Source of the DNA: Streptococcus gallinaceus
GTDB taxonomy: Bacteria; Bacillota; Bacilli; Lactobacillales; Streptococcaceae
Length of the DNA stretch: 64,000 nucleotides
Direction: 5' to 3'
Assembly: GCF_024170225.1 (NCBI RefSeq)
Contig: NZ_JALJXU010000006.1
Coordinates: 1 to 64,000 of the forward strand
The notes beneath the pieces were generated by a model. It worked only from the letters and a program-made list of their open reading frames with translations. It ran no database searches and had not been told where the DNA came from. The translations under genes were made by a program, and so were the position numbers. Positions 24,380 to 36,056 of the stretch are shown here, piece by piece; position 1 is the stretch's first letter, and the number at the start of each line of letters is the position of its first letter.

Positions 24380-27300
24380 TTGGCAGGACATGACGTTCAA
24401 TACGGGAAACATCGTACCCGTCGTAGTTTTTCAAGAATCAAGGAAGTTCTTGATTTACCAAATTTGATTGAAATCCAAACAGATTCATTCAAAGACTTCT
24501 TGGACAGTGGTTTGAAAGAAGTGTTTGAAGATGTACTTCCAGTATCAAACTTTACAGATACAATGGAGTTGGAATTTGTTGGTTATGAATTGAAAGAGCC
24601 TAAGTATACATTGGAAGAAGCGCGTTCGCACGACGCTAACTACTCAGCGCCAATCTTTGTAACTTTCCGCTTGGTCAATAAAGAAACTGGTGAGATTAAA
24701 ACTCAGGAAGTTTTCTTCGGTGAATTCCCAATCATGACTGAAATGGGAACCTTTATCATCAATGGTGCAGAGCGTATTATCGTATCTCAGCTCGTTCGTT
24801 CACCAGGTGTTTACTTCAATGATAAGATAGACAAAAATGGTAAAGTAGGCTATGGCTCAACTGTTATCCCTAACCGCGGTGCTTGGTTGGAATTGGAAAC
24901 AGATTCAAAAGATATTGCCTATACTCGTATCGACCGCACACGTAAAATTCCATTTACGACTTTGGTGCGTGCACTTGGTTTCTCAGGTGATGATGAAATC
25001 TTTGACATCTTTGGTGATAGCGAATTAGTCCGCAACACCATCGAAAAAGATATCCATAAAAATCCAGCAGATTCACGTACAGACGAAGCCTTGAAAGAAA
25101 TTTACGAACGCCTTCGTCCAGGTGAGCCCAAAACAGCTGAAAGCTCACGTAGCCTTTTGACAGCTCGTTTCTTCGACCCACGTCGTTACGATTTGGCACC
25201 TGTTGGTCGTTACAAAATCAACAAGAAACTCAACCTTCGCACACGCTTGCTCAACCAAACATTGGCTGAACATGTGATCAACAGTGAAACAGGTGAAATT
25301 GTTCTCGAAGCTGGCACAGTCTTGAACCGTGACGTTTTGGAATCAATTGAAGGACAATTCGATGAGCTCAACCAAGTTGAATACATTCCAAATGACGCTG
25401 CTGTTGTCGTTGAACCTGTTCTCTTGCAAAAATTCAAGATTGTAGCTCCAACTGATCCAGACCGCGTTGTAACTGTTATTGGTAATGCAAATCCAGCTGA
25501 AAATGTTCGCACTGTTACTCCAGCTGATATCTTGGCAGAAATGTCTTACTTCCTTAACCTTGCTGAAGGTTTGGGTCGCGTAGATGATATCGACCACTTG
25601 GGGAACCGCCGTATCCGTGCCGTTGGTGAATTGCTTGCTAACCAAGTACGTATCGGTTTGACGCGTATGGAACGTAACTTGCGTGAGCGTATGAGCGTTC
25701 AAGACAATGAAGTCTTAACACCTCAACAAATCATCAATATCCGCCCTGTAACAGCTGCTATCAAAGAATTTTTCGGTTCATCACAGTTGTCACAGTTCAT
25801 GGACCAACACAACCCGCTTTCTGAGTTGTCACACAAACGCCGTTTGTCAGCCTTAGGACCTGGTGGTTTGACACGTGACCGTGCCGGATATGAAGTACGT
25901 GACGTGCACTACACTCACTACGGTCGTATGTGTCCGATTGAAACACCTGAAGGACCAAACATCGGTTTGATCAATAACTTGTCTTCATATGGACACCTCA
26001 ACAAGTACGGTTTCATCCAAACACCATATCGTAAGATTGACCGCGCAACTGGTACAGTCACAAATGAAATCGTCTGGTTGACAGCGGATGAAGAAGATGC
26101 CTACATCGTAGCTCAATCTACTTCACCACTTGACGAAAACAACCGCTTTATCGACGAAATCGTTATGGGTCGTCACCAAGGTAATAACCAAGAATTCCCA
26201 GCTGCATCTGCTGACTTTATGGACGTATCTCCTAAGCAGGTAGTTGCCGTTGCGACAGCATGTATTCCTTTCTTGGAAAACGATGACTCCAACCGTGCCC
26301 TCATGGGTGCCAACATGCAACGTCAGGCTGTGCCATTGATTGATCCCAAAGCACCTTATGTGGGTACAGGTATGGAATACCAAGCAGCCCATGACTCTGG
26401 TGCCGCAATCATCGCTCAACACGATGGTAAGGTTACTTACTCTGACGCTGACAAGGTAGAAGTTCGTCGCGAAGATGGTTCTTTGGACGTTTACCACGTT
26501 TCAAAATTCCGTCGTTCAAACTCAGGTACTGCTTACAACCAACGTACACTTGTTAAAGTTGGCGATGTGATTGAAAAAGGCGACTTCATCGCAGATGGTC
26601 CTTCTATGGAAAATGGTGAAATGGCCCTTGGACAAAACCCAATCGTTGCCTACATGACATGGGAAGGTTACAACTTCGAGGATGCCGTTATCATGAGCGA
26701 ACGCCTTGTGAAAGATGATGTTTATACATCTGTTCACTTGGAAGAATATGAATCAGAAACACGCGATACAAAGCTCGGACCTGAAGAAATTACACGTGAA
26801 ATTCCAAACGTTGGTGAAGATGCACTTCGCCAATTGGATGAAATGGGTATCATCCGTATCGGTGCGGAAGTTAAAGAAGGCGACATCTTGGTTGGTAAAG
26901 TCACACCTAAGGGTGAAAAAGATCTATCAGCAGAAGAACGTCTCTTGCACGCTATCTTCGGTGACAAATCACGCGAAGTACGTGATACATCTCTTCGTGT
27001 ACCACACGGTGCCGATGGTGTTGTCCGCGATGTGAAAATCTTTACTCGTGCAAACGGTGATGAATTGCAATCAGGCGTAAACATGCTTGTTCGTGTTTAC
27101 ATCGCTCAAAAACGTAAAATCAAGGTCGGAGATAAGATGGCCGGTCGTCACGGTAACAAGGGTGTCGTTTCACGTATTGTTCCAGTTGAAGACATGCCAT
27201 ATCTTCCAGACGGAACTCCAGTTGATATTATGTTGAACCCACTCGGGGTACCATCACGTATGAACATCGGTCAGGTAATGGAACTTCACTTGGGTATGGC

Positions 27301-27940
27301 TGCTCGCAACTTGGGTATCCACATTGCAACACCAGTCTTTGATGGAGCAAGCTCAGAAGACCTTTGGTCAACTGTTAAAGAAGCAGGCATGGATTCAGAT
27401 GCCAAAACAATTCTTTACGATGGCCGTACAGGTGAGCCATTTGATAACCGTGTATCCGTTGGTGTCATGTACATGATCAAACTTCACCACATGGTTGATG
27501 ATAAACTTCACGCTCGTTCAGTCGGACCTTACTCACTCGTTACCCAACAACCGCTTGGTGGTAAAGCACAATTCGGTGGACAACGTTTCGGTGAGATGGA
27601 GGTTTGGGCCCTTGAAGCCTATGGTGCGTCAAATGTCCTTCAAGAAATCTTGACTTACAAGTCAGATGATGTAACGGGTCGTTTGAAAGCCTATGAAGCC
27701 ATCACAAAAGGTAAACCAATTCCAAAACCAGGTGTTCCAGAATCATTCCGCGTTCTTGTAAAAGAATTGCAATCACTTGGTCTTGACATGCGTGTCCTTG
27801 ATGAAGATGACAATGAAGTTGAATTGCGTGACCTTGATGAAGGGGAAGACGATGACATCATCCACGTAGATGATCTTGAAAAAGCACGTGCTAAAGTTGC
27901 AGCAGATGCCGCAGCAGCATTCGCACAATCAGAAGAGTAA
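24380..27940 (+). CDS. rpoB: RNA polymerase beta subunit
   Basis: A 1186-residue catalytic subunit of RNA polymerase and target of rifampicin. The rifampicin-pocket segment [21 protein letters not shown] is intact (residues about 465-485), as are [12 protein letters not shown] and the C-terminal LQSLGLDM region. Translation starts at TTG 24380 with GAGGAGA 8 bases upstream; no ATG gives the conserved N-terminus. The acidic C-terminal tail is normal for streptococci. Expression is probably modulated by the upstream leader. Confidence 0.98.
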   Translation: MAGHDVQYGKHRTRRSFSRIKEVLDLPNLIEIQTDSFKDFLDSGLKEVFEDVLPVSNFTDTMELEFVGYELKEPKYTLEEARSHDANYSAPIFVTFRLVNKETGEIKTQEVFFGEFPIMTEMGTFIINGAERIIVSQLVRSPGVYFNDKIDKNGKVGYGSTVIPNRGAWLELETDSKDIAYTRIDRTRKIPFTTLVRALGFSGDDEIFDIFGDSELVRNTIEKDIHKNPADSRTDEALKEIYERLRPGEPKTAESSRSLLTARFFDPRRYDLAPVGRYKINKKLNLRTRLLNQTLAEHVINSETGEIVLEAGTVLNRDVLESIEGQFDELNQVEYIPNDAAVVVEPVLLQKFKIVAPTDPDRVVTVIGNANPAENVRTVTPADILAEMSYFLNLAEGLGRVDDIDHLGNRRIRAVGELLANQVRIGLTRMERNLRERMSVQDNEVLTPQQIINIRPVTAAIKEFFGSSQLSQFMDQHNPLSELSHKRRLSALGPGGLTRDRAGYEVRDVHYTHYGRMCPIETPEGPNIGLINNLSSYGHLNKYGFIQTPYRKIDRATGTVTNEIVWLTADEEDAYIVAQSTSPLDENNRFIDEIVMGRHQGNNQEFPAASADFMDVSPKQVVAVATACIPFLENDDSNRALMGANMQRQAVPLIDPKAPYVGTGMEYQAAHDSGAAIIAQHDGKVTYSDADKVEVRREDGSLDVYHVSKFRRSNSGTAYNQRTLVKVGDVIEKGDFIADGPSMENGEMALGQNPIVAYMTWEGYNFEDAVIMSERLVKDDVYTSVHLEEYESETRDTKLGPEEITREIPNVGEDALRQLDEMGIIRIGAEVKEGDILVGKVTPKGEKDLSAEERLLHAIFGDKSREVRDTSLRVPHGADGVVRDVKIFTRANGDELQSGVNMLVRVYIAQKRKIKVGDKMAGRHGNKGVVSRIVPVEDMPYLPDGTPVDIMLNPLGVPSRMNIGQVMELHLGMAARNLGIHIATPVFDGASSEDLWSTVKEAGMDSDAKTILYDGRTGEPFDNRVSVGVMYMIKLHHMVDDKLHARSVGPYSLVTQQPLGGKAQFGGQRFGEMEVWALEAYGASNVLQEILTYKSDDVTGRLKAYEAITKGKPIPKPGVPESFRVLVKELQSLGLDMRVLDEDDNEVELRDLDEGEDDDIIHVDDLEKARAKVAADAAAAFAQSEE

Positions 27941-27977
27941 AAATAGGTTGGGGAGTTTCTCCCCGCCGGCCTATTTT
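27940..27977 (+). terminator. hairpin between rpoB and rpoC
   Basis: AAATAGG pairs with CCTATTT, enclosing a second stem GGGGAG/CTCCCC with a TTT loop. It ends in TTTTG and could act as a partial terminator or RNA-processing site tuning the rpoB to rpoC ratio. Confidence 0.5.
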
Positions 27978-28023
27978 GCAAAAGTCGATGATTCGGCTTG
28001 AAACAAACAGAAAGGGATAAATA

Positions 28024-31000
28024 GTGGTTGACGTAAATCGATTTAAAAGTATGCAAATCACGTTAGCTTCTCCAAGTAAGGTCCGTTCATGGTCTTACGG
28101 TGAAGTTAAAAAACCTGAAACAATCAACTATCGTACGCTCAAACCTGAGCGTGATGGACTCTTTGATGAAGTCATCTTTGGTCCAACAAAAGACTGGGAA
28201 TGTGCTTGTGGTAAGTACAAACGTATCCGTTACAAAGGAATCGTCTGTGACCGCTGTGGTGTTGAAGTAACACGTGCAAAAGTTCGTCGTGAACGTATGG
28301 GTCACATCGAGTTGAAAGCACCTATCTCACATATTTGGTATTTCAAAGGAATTCCATCTCGTATGGGTCTGACCTTGGATATGAGTCCACGTGCACTTGA
28401 GGAAGTCATCTACTTCGCAGCCTATGTGGTCATTGATCCAAAAGAAACGCCACTTGAACACAAATCTATCATGACAGAGCGCGAATACCGTGAGCGTTTA
28501 CGTGAATACGGTTCAGGCTCATTTGTCGCTAAAATGGGTGCAGAAGCTATCCAAGACCTCTTGAGACAAGTAGACTTGGCTGCTGAAATTGCTGCGCTTA
28601 AGGACGAGTTGAAAACAGCAACGGGTCAAAAACGAATTAAAGCAGTTCGTCGTTTGGACGTTCTTGATGCTTTCCAAAAATCTGGTAACAAACCTGAATG
28701 GATGATTCTCAATATCCTTCCAGTTATCCCACCAGATCTTCGTCCGATGGTTCAATTGGATGGTGGACGTTTTGCGGCATCTGACTTGAACGAACTCTAC
28801 CGTCGTGTTATCAACCGTAACAACCGCTTAGCTCGCTTGCTTGAATTGAATGCGCCAGGTATCATCGTACAAAATGAAAAACGCATGTTGCAAGAAGCGG
28901 TTGATGCCTTGATTGATAATGGTCGTCGTGGCCGTCCAATCACAGGACCAGGTAGCCGTCCACTCAAATCTCTTAGCCACATGCTGAAAGGTAAACAAGG
29001 ACGCTTCCGTCAAAACTTGCTCGGTAAACGTGTTGATTTCTCAGGACGTTCCGTTATCGCTGTAGGTCCAACTCTTAAAATGTACCAATGTGGTGTGCCA
29101 CGTGAAATGGCCATCGAGCTCTTCAAACCATTTGTGATGCGTGAAATTGTTGCGCGTGACATTGCCGGTAACGTAAAAGCTGCGAAACGCTTGATTGAGC
29201 GTGGAGATGACCGTATTTGGGATATTCTTGAAGAAGTTATCAAAGAACACCCAGTTCTTCTTAACCGCGCACCTACCCTCCACCGTCTTGGTATCCAAGC
29301 TTTTGAACCAGTTTTGATTGATGGTAAGGCACTTCGTCTTCACCCACTTGTCTGTGAAGCCTACAATGCCGACTTTGACGGGGACCAAATGGCCATCCAC
29401 GTACCATTGTCAGAAGAAGCTCAAGCAGAAGCTCGTATCTTGATGTTGGCTGCTGAGCACATCCTTAACCCTAAAGATGGGAAACCAGTTGTAACACCGT
29501 CTCAGGATATGGTTTTGGGTAACTACTACTTGACTATGGAAGAAGCTGGTCGTGAAGGCGAAGGTATGGTCTTCAAGGATGCGGATGAAGCTGTGATGGC
29601 TTACCGCAACGGCGTTGTTCACTTGCATACCCGTGTTGGTATCGCAACAGACAGCCTTGACAAACCTTGGACTGACTTCCAAAAACACAAAGTCATGATG
29701 ACAACTGTTGGTAAAATTCTCTTCAACGCGATTATGCCTGAAGGCTTGCCATACTTGCAAGAACCAAATAATGCCAACTTGACAGAAGGTACACCAGATA
29801 AGTACTTCTTGACACCAGGTAGCGACATCAAAGCAGCAATTGCTGAACTTGAGATTAACCCACCATTCAAGAAGAAAAATCTTGGAAATATCATCGCAGA
29901 AATCTTCAAACGTTTCCGTACGACTGAAACCTCTGCCCTTCTTGACCGTTTGAAAGACCTTGGTTACTACCACTCAACTCTTGCTGGATTGACAGTGGGT
30001 ATCGCCGATATCCCAGTTATTGACAACAAGGCTGAAATCATTGAGGCTGCTCATGAGCGTGTTGAGCAAATCAAGAAACAATTCCGTCGTGGTATGATTA
30101 CAGAAGATGAGCGTTACACTGCTGTTACAGACGAGTGGCGTTCAGCTAAGGAAAAACTTGAAAAACGTTTGACAGAATCACAAGATCCTAAGAACCCAAT
30201 CGTTATGATGATGGACTCAGGTGCCCGTGGTAACATCTCAAACTTCTCACAGCTTGCCGGTATGCGTGGTCTGATGTCAGCGCCTAACGGACGTATCATG
30301 GAATTGCCTATCTTGTCAAACTTCCGTGAAGGTTTGAGCGTTTTGGAAATGTTCTTCTCAACTCACGGTGCGCGTAAAGGTATGACCGATACGGCCCTTA
30401 AGACAGCCGACTCAGGTTACTTGACTCGTCGTTTAGTTGACGTTGCCCAAGACGTTATCATTCGTGAAGATGACTGTGGAACAGACCGTGGTCTTGATAT
30501 TCGTTCGATCACAGATGGTAAAGAAATGATTGAACCACTTGAAGAACGTCTTCAAGGTCGTTACACTAAGAAATCTGTTAAACATCCAGAAACTGGTGAG
30601 CTTATCATCGGTCCAAACGAATTGATTACAGAAGATATTGCTCGTCAAATTGTCAATGCTGGTGTTGAACAAGTTACTATCCGTAGCGTATTTACATGTA
30701 ACACTCGCCACGGTGTCTGCCGTCACTGTTATGGTATTAACTTGGCGACGGGTGATGCGGTTGAGGTTGGTGAAGCAGTTGGTACAATCGCTGCCCAATC
30801 TATCGGTGAACCTGGTACACAGCTTACAATGCGTACCTTCCACACGGGTGGTGTTGCCTCTAACAGCGATATCACACAAGGTCTCCCTCGTGTCCAAGAA
30901 ATCTTTGAAGCGCGTAACCCTAAAGGGGAAGCGGTTATCACAGAAGTTAAGGGTGAAGTTACAGCTATTGATGAAGATGCCGCAACTCGTACTAAGAAAG

Positions 31001-31650
31001 TTTACGTTAAAGGTCAAACTGGCGAAGGCGAATATGTGGTACCATTTACAGCTCGTATGAAGGTTGAAGTGGGTGACAAAGTTGCCCGCGGTGCAGCCCT
31101 TACCGAAGGTTCAATCCAACCAAAACGCTTGCTTGAAGTCCGTGACGTCTTGTCTGTGGAAACTTATCTTCTTTCTGAAGTTCAAAAAGTTTACCGTAGC
31201 CAAGGGGTAGAAATCGGTGACAAACACATCGAGGTAATGGTTCGCCAAATGCTTCGTAAAGTTCGTGTCATGGATCCAGGTGATACTGAATTGCTCATGG
31301 GTACCCTTATGGATATCACTGACTTTACAGATGCCAATGTAGAAGTGGTTATCGCAGGTGGTATTCCAGCCACAGCACGTCCAGTTCTCATGGGAATCAC
31401 CAAAGCTTCCCTTGAAACTAACTCATTCTTGTCAGCTGCGTCCTTCCAAGAAACAACTCGTGTCTTGACAGATGCTGCTATCCGTGGTAAACGTGATAAC
31501 CTCCTTGGTCTTAAGGAAAATGTTATCATCGGTAAGATCATCCCAGCTGGTACTGGTATGGCTCGTTACCGCAACCTTGAACCACAAGCCATCAATGAAG
31601 TTGAAATCATTGAAGCTGAAGAAGTGACAGAAGAACCTGTAACTGAATAA
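28024..31650 (+). CDS. rpoC: RNA polymerase beta-prime subunit
   Basis: A 1208-residue catalytic subunit of RNA polymerase. The zinc-binding [20 protein letters not shown] region (residues about 60-79), the magnesium site NADFDGDQM near residue 450, and the later CRHCYG zinc site are all present. Translation starts at GTG 28024 after AAAGGGA. It is co-transcribed with rpoB and followed by a strong terminator. Confidence 0.98.
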   Translation: MVDVNRFKSMQITLASPSKVRSWSYGEVKKPETINYRTLKPERDGLFDEVIFGPTKDWECACGKYKRIRYKGIVCDRCGVEVTRAKVRRERMGHIELKAPISHIWYFKGIPSRMGLTLDMSPRALEEVIYFAAYVVIDPKETPLEHKSIMTEREYRERLREYGSGSFVAKMGAEAIQDLLRQVDLAAEIAALKDELKTATGQKRIKAVRRLDVLDAFQKSGNKPEWMILNILPVIPPDLRPMVQLDGGRFAASDLNELYRRVINRNNRLARLLELNAPGIIVQNEKRMLQEAVDALIDNGRRGRPITGPGSRPLKSLSHMLKGKQGRFRQNLLGKRVDFSGRSVIAVGPTLKMYQCGVPREMAIELFKPFVMREIVARDIAGNVKAAKRLIERGDDRIWDILEEVIKEHPVLLNRAPTLHRLGIQAFEPVLIDGKALRLHPLVCEAYNADFDGDQMAIHVPLSEEAQAEARILMLAAEHILNPKDGKPVVTPSQDMVLGNYYLTMEEAGREGEGMVFKDADEAVMAYRNGVVHLHTRVGIATDSLDKPWTDFQKHKVMMTTVGKILFNAIMPEGLPYLQEPNNANLTEGTPDKYFLTPGSDIKAAIAELEINPPFKKKNLGNIIAEIFKRFRTTETSALLDRLKDLGYYHSTLAGLTVGIADIPVIDNKAEIIEAAHERVEQIKKQFRRGMITEDERYTAVTDEWRSAKEKLEKRLTESQDPKNPIVMMMDSGARGNISNFSQLAGMRGLMSAPNGRIMELPILSNFREGLSVLEMFFSTHGARKGMTDTALKTADSGYLTRRLVDVAQDVIIREDDCGTDRGLDIRSITDGKEMIEPLEERLQGRYTKKSVKHPETGELIIGPNELITEDIARQIVNAGVEQVTIRSVFTCNTRHGVCRHCYGINLATGDAVEVGEAVGTIAAQSIGEPGTQLTMRTFHTGGVASNSDITQGLPRVQEIFEARNPKGEAVITEVKGEVTAIDEDAATRTKKVYVKGQTGEGEYVVPFTARMKVEVGDKVARGAALTEGSIQPKRLLEVRDVLSVETYLLSEVQKVYRSQGVEIGDKHIEVMVRQMLRKVRVMDPGDTELLMGTLMDITDFTDANVEVVIAGGIPATARPVLMGITKASLETNSFLSAASFQETTRVLTDAAIRGKRDNLLGLKENVIIGKIIPAGTGMARYRNLEPQAINEVEIIEAEEVTEEPVTE

Positions 31651-31654
31651 AGGT

Positions 31655-31682
31655 AAAAGCACACCAATTGGTGTGCTTTTTT
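31655..31682 (+). terminator. rpoBC terminator
   Basis: An 11-bp stem AAAAGCACACC/GGTGTGCTTTT with an AATT loop and a T run. Confidence 0.93.
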
Positions 31683-31764
31683 GTGAACATTTTCCCGAGC
31701 TGAATTTTTCATTTTTTCCGTAAAATAAGCTATAATAAGCCATACAAAGGAAGAATGAGTAGTT

Positions 31765-32112
31765 ATGTATAGTGTTGTGAAGATGTATGGCGACTGTGAA
31801 CCCTGGTGGTTTTTAGACGGTTGGGAAGAAGATATAGTCAGTTGTAAACAGTTTGAGCGCTACGAAGAAGCGCTCAGGCATTACCAACAAGAATGGGTTT
31901 ACCTATCAGAAGAATATCCTCAGCGAAAAAGCAAGGTTGGTATGATGACAGCTTTTTGGGAGCCAGAGGATCAGTATTGGTGCGAAGAGTGTGATGAGCA
32001 CTTGCAAAATTTTCATTCCATCATGTTGTTGGAGTCCAAGGAAGTCCTTCCCAAGGGCTTACAAAAATCAGCCAGCGAAAAACGTATTCGTTCTTGTCAG
32101 ATAAAATCATAA
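31765..32112 (+). CDS. DUF1033 family protein
   Basis: A 115-residue soluble protein rich in Trp and Glu (CEPWWFLDGWEEDI at residues 10-23). It belongs to DUF1033, a family of unknown function that commonly sits between rpoC and the comG genes in streptococci. AAGGAAG precedes the ATG. Its terminator region is the left copy of the direct repeat that bounds the PTS island. Confidence 0.85.
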   Translation: MYSVVKMYGDCEPWWFLDGWEEDIVSCKQFERYEEALRHYQQEWVYLSEEYPQRKSKVGMMTAFWEPEDQYWCEECDEHLQNFHSIMLLESKEVLPKGLQKSASEKRIRSCQIKS

Positions 32113-32160
32113 AAACGCGAGCAATCGCGTTTTTTAGTTTGTCTGGAAAATAGATGACGG
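32111..32160. repeat. left direct repeat of the PTS/epimerase island (contains terminator)
   Basis: A 50-bp segment starting AAAAACGCGAGCAATCGCG, nearly identical to 36748-36797. It includes the hairpin AACGCG/CGCGTT and, on the minus strand, codons for FQTN-stop, the same ending as the LD-carboxypeptidase gene at the other boundary. It therefore looks like a leftover of that gene's 3' end. Confidence 0.75.
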
Positions 32161-32212
32161 GATTGATACAATAAAATAAGTTAGGAGTGTCTATTGTAGA
32201 AGACACAAAAAT

Positions 32213-32243
32213 ATAAAACGCTTACATTTGTTTCTGTTATGAT
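32213..32243 (+). promoter_or_regulatory. cre site and extended -10 promoter of the PTS island
   Basis: ATAAAACGCTTACAT (32213-32227) resembles a CcpA cre site. TGTTATGAT (32235-32243) is an extended -10. The cre covers the -35 position, so CcpA would compete with polymerase. Confidence 0.6.
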
Positions 32244-32260
32244 TTTATTAAGGAGGAAGT

Positions 32261-33721
32261 ATGGGAATAAAGCAGGATCGTCAAACTCAGTTGGTTCACT
32301 TGCTATTGGAACAGGCAGATTATATTTCCTCGGAAGAAGCGGCACTTTCTTTGGCAGTTTCCACAAAAACAATTTATCGCCTTGTCAAGGAGATAAATAC
32401 TCAGTTTCCAAGTGGGGAAATAATTTTATCAGAAAAAGGTCGAGGTTATCGCCTTCACTATGAAAATTATCTATTATGGTCTAGTACAGGTAATGTTCAA
32501 GGAAAAATGACGGTTGAAGAGCGTCGAGTGAGTTTACTACGGGAGTTACTTCTTAGATCACCGTCTTCATATTCGATTATCGATATTCTTGAGGTGTATT
32601 TTATCAGCGAATCTGCCCTGACAACTGATGAAGTTTGGCTCGGTAAGGAACTGGCAAGTTACGGGCTACAATTACAGAAAAAACATCGTAGTTTAGCTAT
32701 TCTGGGAGCAGAGAGGGATGTCCGCCGTGCTCTATCTGACTTTTATCAACGCTCAGATCAAATGGATTTGGATGTGTTGATTAAAGAGGCCAAATTGGAT
32801 TTTCATCCTAATGACATTGCTTTTTTAAAAGGACAAATCCAACTCATAGAGCAACACTACCAATCGCAATTGCCCTATCCCTATAATATCAATATTTTTC
32901 TCCATTTGTATATTTTTATTCAAAGAGCGCGTCAATTTCATCATTATGCTGTTGATATTGACGACCAGCTGATGAATAAACAAGTAGAGCACTACTTAGT
33001 AGCAGAAGAGATTGTTGAAAATATATCTAAATATTTGGGAATTCGAGTTCCTGAGGTTGAGATTTTTTATCTTTATCAATACCTTGCCGCGTCGCGTGTG
33101 ACGGCAACCAACCAACATCTACAATCATTTTCAGAATTGGTAACGCGCATTTCAAATGACTATATAGAACTAATGAGTTTTAAACTGCAAAAGAAGCTAG
33201 TGAGTCAAGATTTATTTTTAGATTTAGCCAATCATATTCAGCCGATGCTTAAACGGCTGAAGCAAGCGATTGTCATTCGTAATGGGCTACTTTCGCAAAT
33301 CAAGACGACCTACCTAGGTTTGTTCGAATTAGTCAGAGAATGCTCAGAGGTTGTTAGTCAAGCTTATGATTTACCGACTATTAGTGAAGATGAAAATGGA
33401 TTTATTACATTGTACTTTGCTAAAGTGTTGGAAAATAATCAACAGCCTATAAGAGTAGTGATTGTTTGCACAACTGGAATTGGGATATCTGAGTTGTTAA
33501 AAGCCAAGATTTCTAATAAGTTTTCTCAAATTGAGATTGTGAAAGTCTTAGCTTCTAAAGATATCAATCAAGATGAGTTGCTTGAAAAAGGAGTTCAGTT
33601 GATTATATCAACCATTCCGATAGCCGAATACCAAACGATACCGGTTCTATTAGTAAGTGGTATGTTTCATCGAGATGACCAAACCCGTTTAGAAAATCTA
33701 CTTAAGGAATTGAATTCATGA
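32261..33721 (+). CDS. BglG/MtlR-type PRD transcriptional regulator
   Basis: A 486-residue PTS-controlled activator. An N-terminal helix-turn-helix (SSEEAALSLAVSTKTIYRLV, residues about 23-42) is followed by two PRD domains, whose phosphorylation by PTS proteins sets activity, and a C-terminal EIIB-like domain with Cys in VIVCTTGIGISELL near residue 407. It is the first gene of the island and overlaps the next gene by 4 bases. It probably activates this operon when its EIIB and EIIA-like partners are dephosphorylated. Confidence 0.88.
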   Translation: MGIKQDRQTQLVHLLLEQADYISSEEAALSLAVSTKTIYRLVKEINTQFPSGEIILSEKGRGYRLHYENYLLWSSTGNVQGKMTVEERRVSLLRELLLRSPSSYSIIDILEVYFISESALTTDEVWLGKELASYGLQLQKKHRSLAILGAERDVRRALSDFYQRSDQMDLDVLIKEAKLDFHPNDIAFLKGQIQLIEQHYQSQLPYPYNINIFLHLYIFIQRARQFHHYAVDIDDQLMNKQVEHYLVAEEIVENISKYLGIRVPEVEIFYLYQYLAASRVTATNQHLQSFSELVTRISNDYIELMSFKLQKKLVSQDLFLDLANHIQPMLKRLKQAIVIRNGLLSQIKTTYLGLFELVRECSEVVSQAYDLPTISEDENGFITLYFAKVLENNQQPIRVVIVCTTGIGISELLKAKISNKFSQIEIVKVLASKDINQDELLEKGVQLIISTIPIAEYQTIPVLLVSGMFHRDDQTRLENLLKELNS

Positions 33722-34101
33722 AGAGTCTACTAAAAAAACAATTTTTCCAGCAGCCTTTTCGTTCACGTCAAGAATGTTACGAATTTCTAGTTGGACAGCT
33801 GGGGGAGGATGAATCGACTCAATTTTTACACTTGCTAGAAGAGCGAGAGCGACTAGCAAGTATTGAAATATTTCCTGGAGTTGTTATGCCTCACTTGGAA
33901 AGTAATCGTTTGAAAGAGAGTCAAATCATTATTTTACAATTACAGGATAGCATTCAGTGGCTGAATACAACTAGGGATGTTCGTTTAATGATCCTACTTG
34001 CCATGAAAAAAGATGAGGAAGTAGAAATTAAGCGCCAACTCATTGCATTTGTTCATCAACTAGCAGATGAAGAATTTATACAAGCATTGCTAGAAAATTA
34101 A
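33718..34101 (+). CDS. PTS EIIA-like protein, fructose/mannitol family
   Basis: A 127-residue EIIA-2-type domain. The phosphorylatable His is in VVMPHLES near residue 60. It overlaps the regulator stop codon (ATGA), so the two are translationally coupled. As a second EIIA exists in the same operon (34469), this copy may work mainly as a phospho-signalling partner of the regulator; that is an inference from the arrangement. Confidence 0.8.
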   Translation: MKSLLKKQFFQQPFRSRQECYEFLVGQLGEDESTQFLHLLEERERLASIEIFPGVVMPHLESNRLKESQIIILQLQDSIQWLNTTRDVRLMILLAMKKDEEVEIKRQLIAFVHQLADEEFIQALLEN

Positions 34102-34136
34102 ACATAAAGAAGTTTACTTTTTAGGAGGAAAATCAG

Positions 34137-34451
34137 ATGAAAATCGTTGGAATTGCAGCATGTACAGTAGGAATTGCCCATACTTATATTGCCCAAGAGA
34201 AGTTAGAAACCGCTGGGAAAAATGCAGGTTACGATATTAAAATTGAAACCCAAGGAACGATTGGGATTGAAAATGAATTGACTGCAGAGGAGATTGCTGC
34301 GGCAGACATTGTTATTTTAGCAGTTGATGTAAAAATTTCTGGTGAAGAGCGCTTTGCAGGCAAGAAAGTTGTAAAAGTTTCAACAGAAACAGCTATCAAA
34401 TCTCCAAACAAGCTGATTGCAAAATTAGCAGAGGTTGCTGGAAAAGCTTAG
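34137..34451 (+). CDS. PTS fructose-type EIIB
   Basis: A 104-residue EIIB of the fructose family with the phosphorylated Cys9 in ACTVGIAHTYIAQEKL. It passes phosphate to the incoming sugar, normally at the C-1 or C-6 hydroxyl. An AGGAGG site precedes the ATG. Confidence 0.9.
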   Translation: MKIVGIAACTVGIAHTYIAQEKLETAGKNAGYDIKIETQGTIGIENELTAEEIAAADIVILAVDVKISGEERFAGKKVVKVSTETAIKSPNKLIAKLAEVAGKA

Positions 34452-34468
34452 AGATTAAAGGAGAAAAC

Positions 34469-34918
34469 ATGGAAGCAAAGGATGCAATTGATTTAAAACT
34501 TGTTAAAACAGATTTAGAGGCTACAGATAAAGACGATATCCTGCGTGAATTGGCGACACTGCTTTATGAAGAGGGCAAGGTAACAGATGTCGATGGATTT
34601 CTTAAAGACGTGTATGCTCGCGAGGCGGAAGGACAGACGGGTATTGGAAATTATGTGGCTATTCCTCATGGGAAAAGTGAGTTTGTTTCAACATCTGTCG
34701 TTGCAATTGGCGTTAACAAATCTGAAATTCCTTGGGAAACTCTAGATGGGAACGGTGTAAAAGTGGTTATTTTATTTGCTGTTGGAAACGACGCTGAGGC
34801 AGCAAAAGAACATTTAAAACTCTTGTCATTATTTGCTCGTAAACTGGGCAATGACCAGGTCGTTTCATCATTATTAAAGGCAACAAATCCAACCTCAGTT
34901 TATGAGGCATTTCAATAA
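34469..34918 (+). CDS. PTS fructose-type EIIA
   Basis: A 149-residue EIIA-2 domain with the active His in YVAIPHGKSE near residue 68. It feeds the neighbouring EIIB and is the probable transport EIIA. The following EIIC gene starts 13 bases after its stop. Confidence 0.9.
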   Translation: MEAKDAIDLKLVKTDLEATDKDDILRELATLLYEEGKVTDVDGFLKDVYAREAEGQTGIGNYVAIPHGKSEFVSTSVVAIGVNKSEIPWETLDGNGVKVVILFAVGNDAEAAKEHLKLLSLFARKLGNDQVVSSLLKATNPTSVYEAFQ

Positions 34919-34931
34919 AAAGGAGACAAAA

Positions 34932-36038
34932 ATGAAGGATTTAATGAAAAAAGCAAATCTTAAAGGACACTTGCTGACAGCTATTTCTTATTTGGTGCCT
35001 ATCGTATGTGGTGCTGGTTTCTTGGTAGCGATTGGTATGGCGCTCGGAGGCCATGCCCAAGATAGCTTGGTGATTGGTCAGTTTAGTTTTTGGGATGCTA
35101 TGGCTACTATGGGTGGGAAGGCCCTAGGATTATTGCCAGTTATCGTGGCAACTGGTATTGCATTTTCTATCGCCGGTAAACCAGGGATTGCCCCAGGTTT
35201 TGTAGTCGGTTTAATGGCGAACGTTGTAAGTGCCGGTTTTATCGGTGGTATTCTGGGTGGATACATCGCAGGTTTCCTAGCCCTTTACATCTTGAAAAAT
35301 CTCAAGGTTCCTGCCTGGGCTAAAGGATTGATGCCAACCATGATTGTTCCTCTGTTGGCTTCGTTTGTAGCAAGCTTGATTATGATTTACTTGATTGGCG
35401 GACCTATTTCAGCATTTACCACTTGGTTAACAGGTGTTCTTCAAGGCTTAGGAAGTTCATCTCGTTTAGTATTTGGTGGTGTAGTTGGTATCTTGAGTAT
35501 CGTTGACTTTGGTGGGGCTTTAAATAAAACAGTTTACGCTTTTGTATTGACCTTGCAAGCCGAAGGAGTAAATGAGCCAATCACAGCCCTTCAATTGGTT
35601 AATACAGCAACACCGGTTGGATTTGGCTTGGCATACTTCATCGCTAAATTGATGAATAAAAAAATCTACACACAAAATGAAATTGAAACTCTAAAGTCAG
35701 CAGTACCAATGGGAATTGTGAATATTGTTGAGGGAATTATTCCAGTTGTAATGAACAATTTGGTTCCAGGTTTGATTGCAGCAGCAGTTGGTGGCTGTGT
35801 AGGTGGTTCTGTCTCGATGACACTTGGTGCGGATTCAACCGTTCCATTTGGAGGCATCTTGATGATCCCAACTATGTCACGTCCTATGGCAGGTATCTTG
35901 GCACTCTTGGCAAACATTCTTGTAACAGGCTTGGTATATGCTTTGATTAAAAAGCCAGTTACAGCAGAGGATGAAATTGCGGTTGTCAATGCTGAAGATG
36001 AAGCGGATATTGATCTCGATGACCTTGAAATTTTGTAA
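34932..36038 (+). CDS. PTS fructose-type EIIC permease
   Basis: A 368-residue membrane permease of the fructose EIIC family with eight to ten hydrophobic segments and conserved loops (VPIVCGAGFLVAIGMALGG at residues about 22-40, PFGGILMIP). ATG 34932 has AAAGGAG directly upstream; the frame from 34902 overlaps the EIIA gene and is rejected. Its substrate is inferred to be a ketohexose because of the epimerase that follows. Confidence 0.9.
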   Translation: MKDLMKKANLKGHLLTAISYLVPIVCGAGFLVAIGMALGGHAQDSLVIGQFSFWDAMATMGGKALGLLPVIVATGIAFSIAGKPGIAPGFVVGLMANVVSAGFIGGILGGYIAGFLALYILKNLKVPAWAKGLMPTMIVPLLASFVASLIMIYLIGGPISAFTTWLTGVLQGLGSSSRLVFGGVVGILSIVDFGGALNKTVYAFVLTLQAEGVNEPITALQLVNTATPVGFGLAYFIAKLMNKKIYTQNEIETLKSAVPMGIVNIVEGIIPVVMNNLVPGLIAAAVGGCVGGSVSMTLGADSTVPFGGILMIPTMSRPMAGILALLANILVTGLVYALIKKPVTAEDEIAVVNAEDEADIDLDDLEIL

Positions 36039-36056
36039 AAGATAAGAGGTAAGAAG

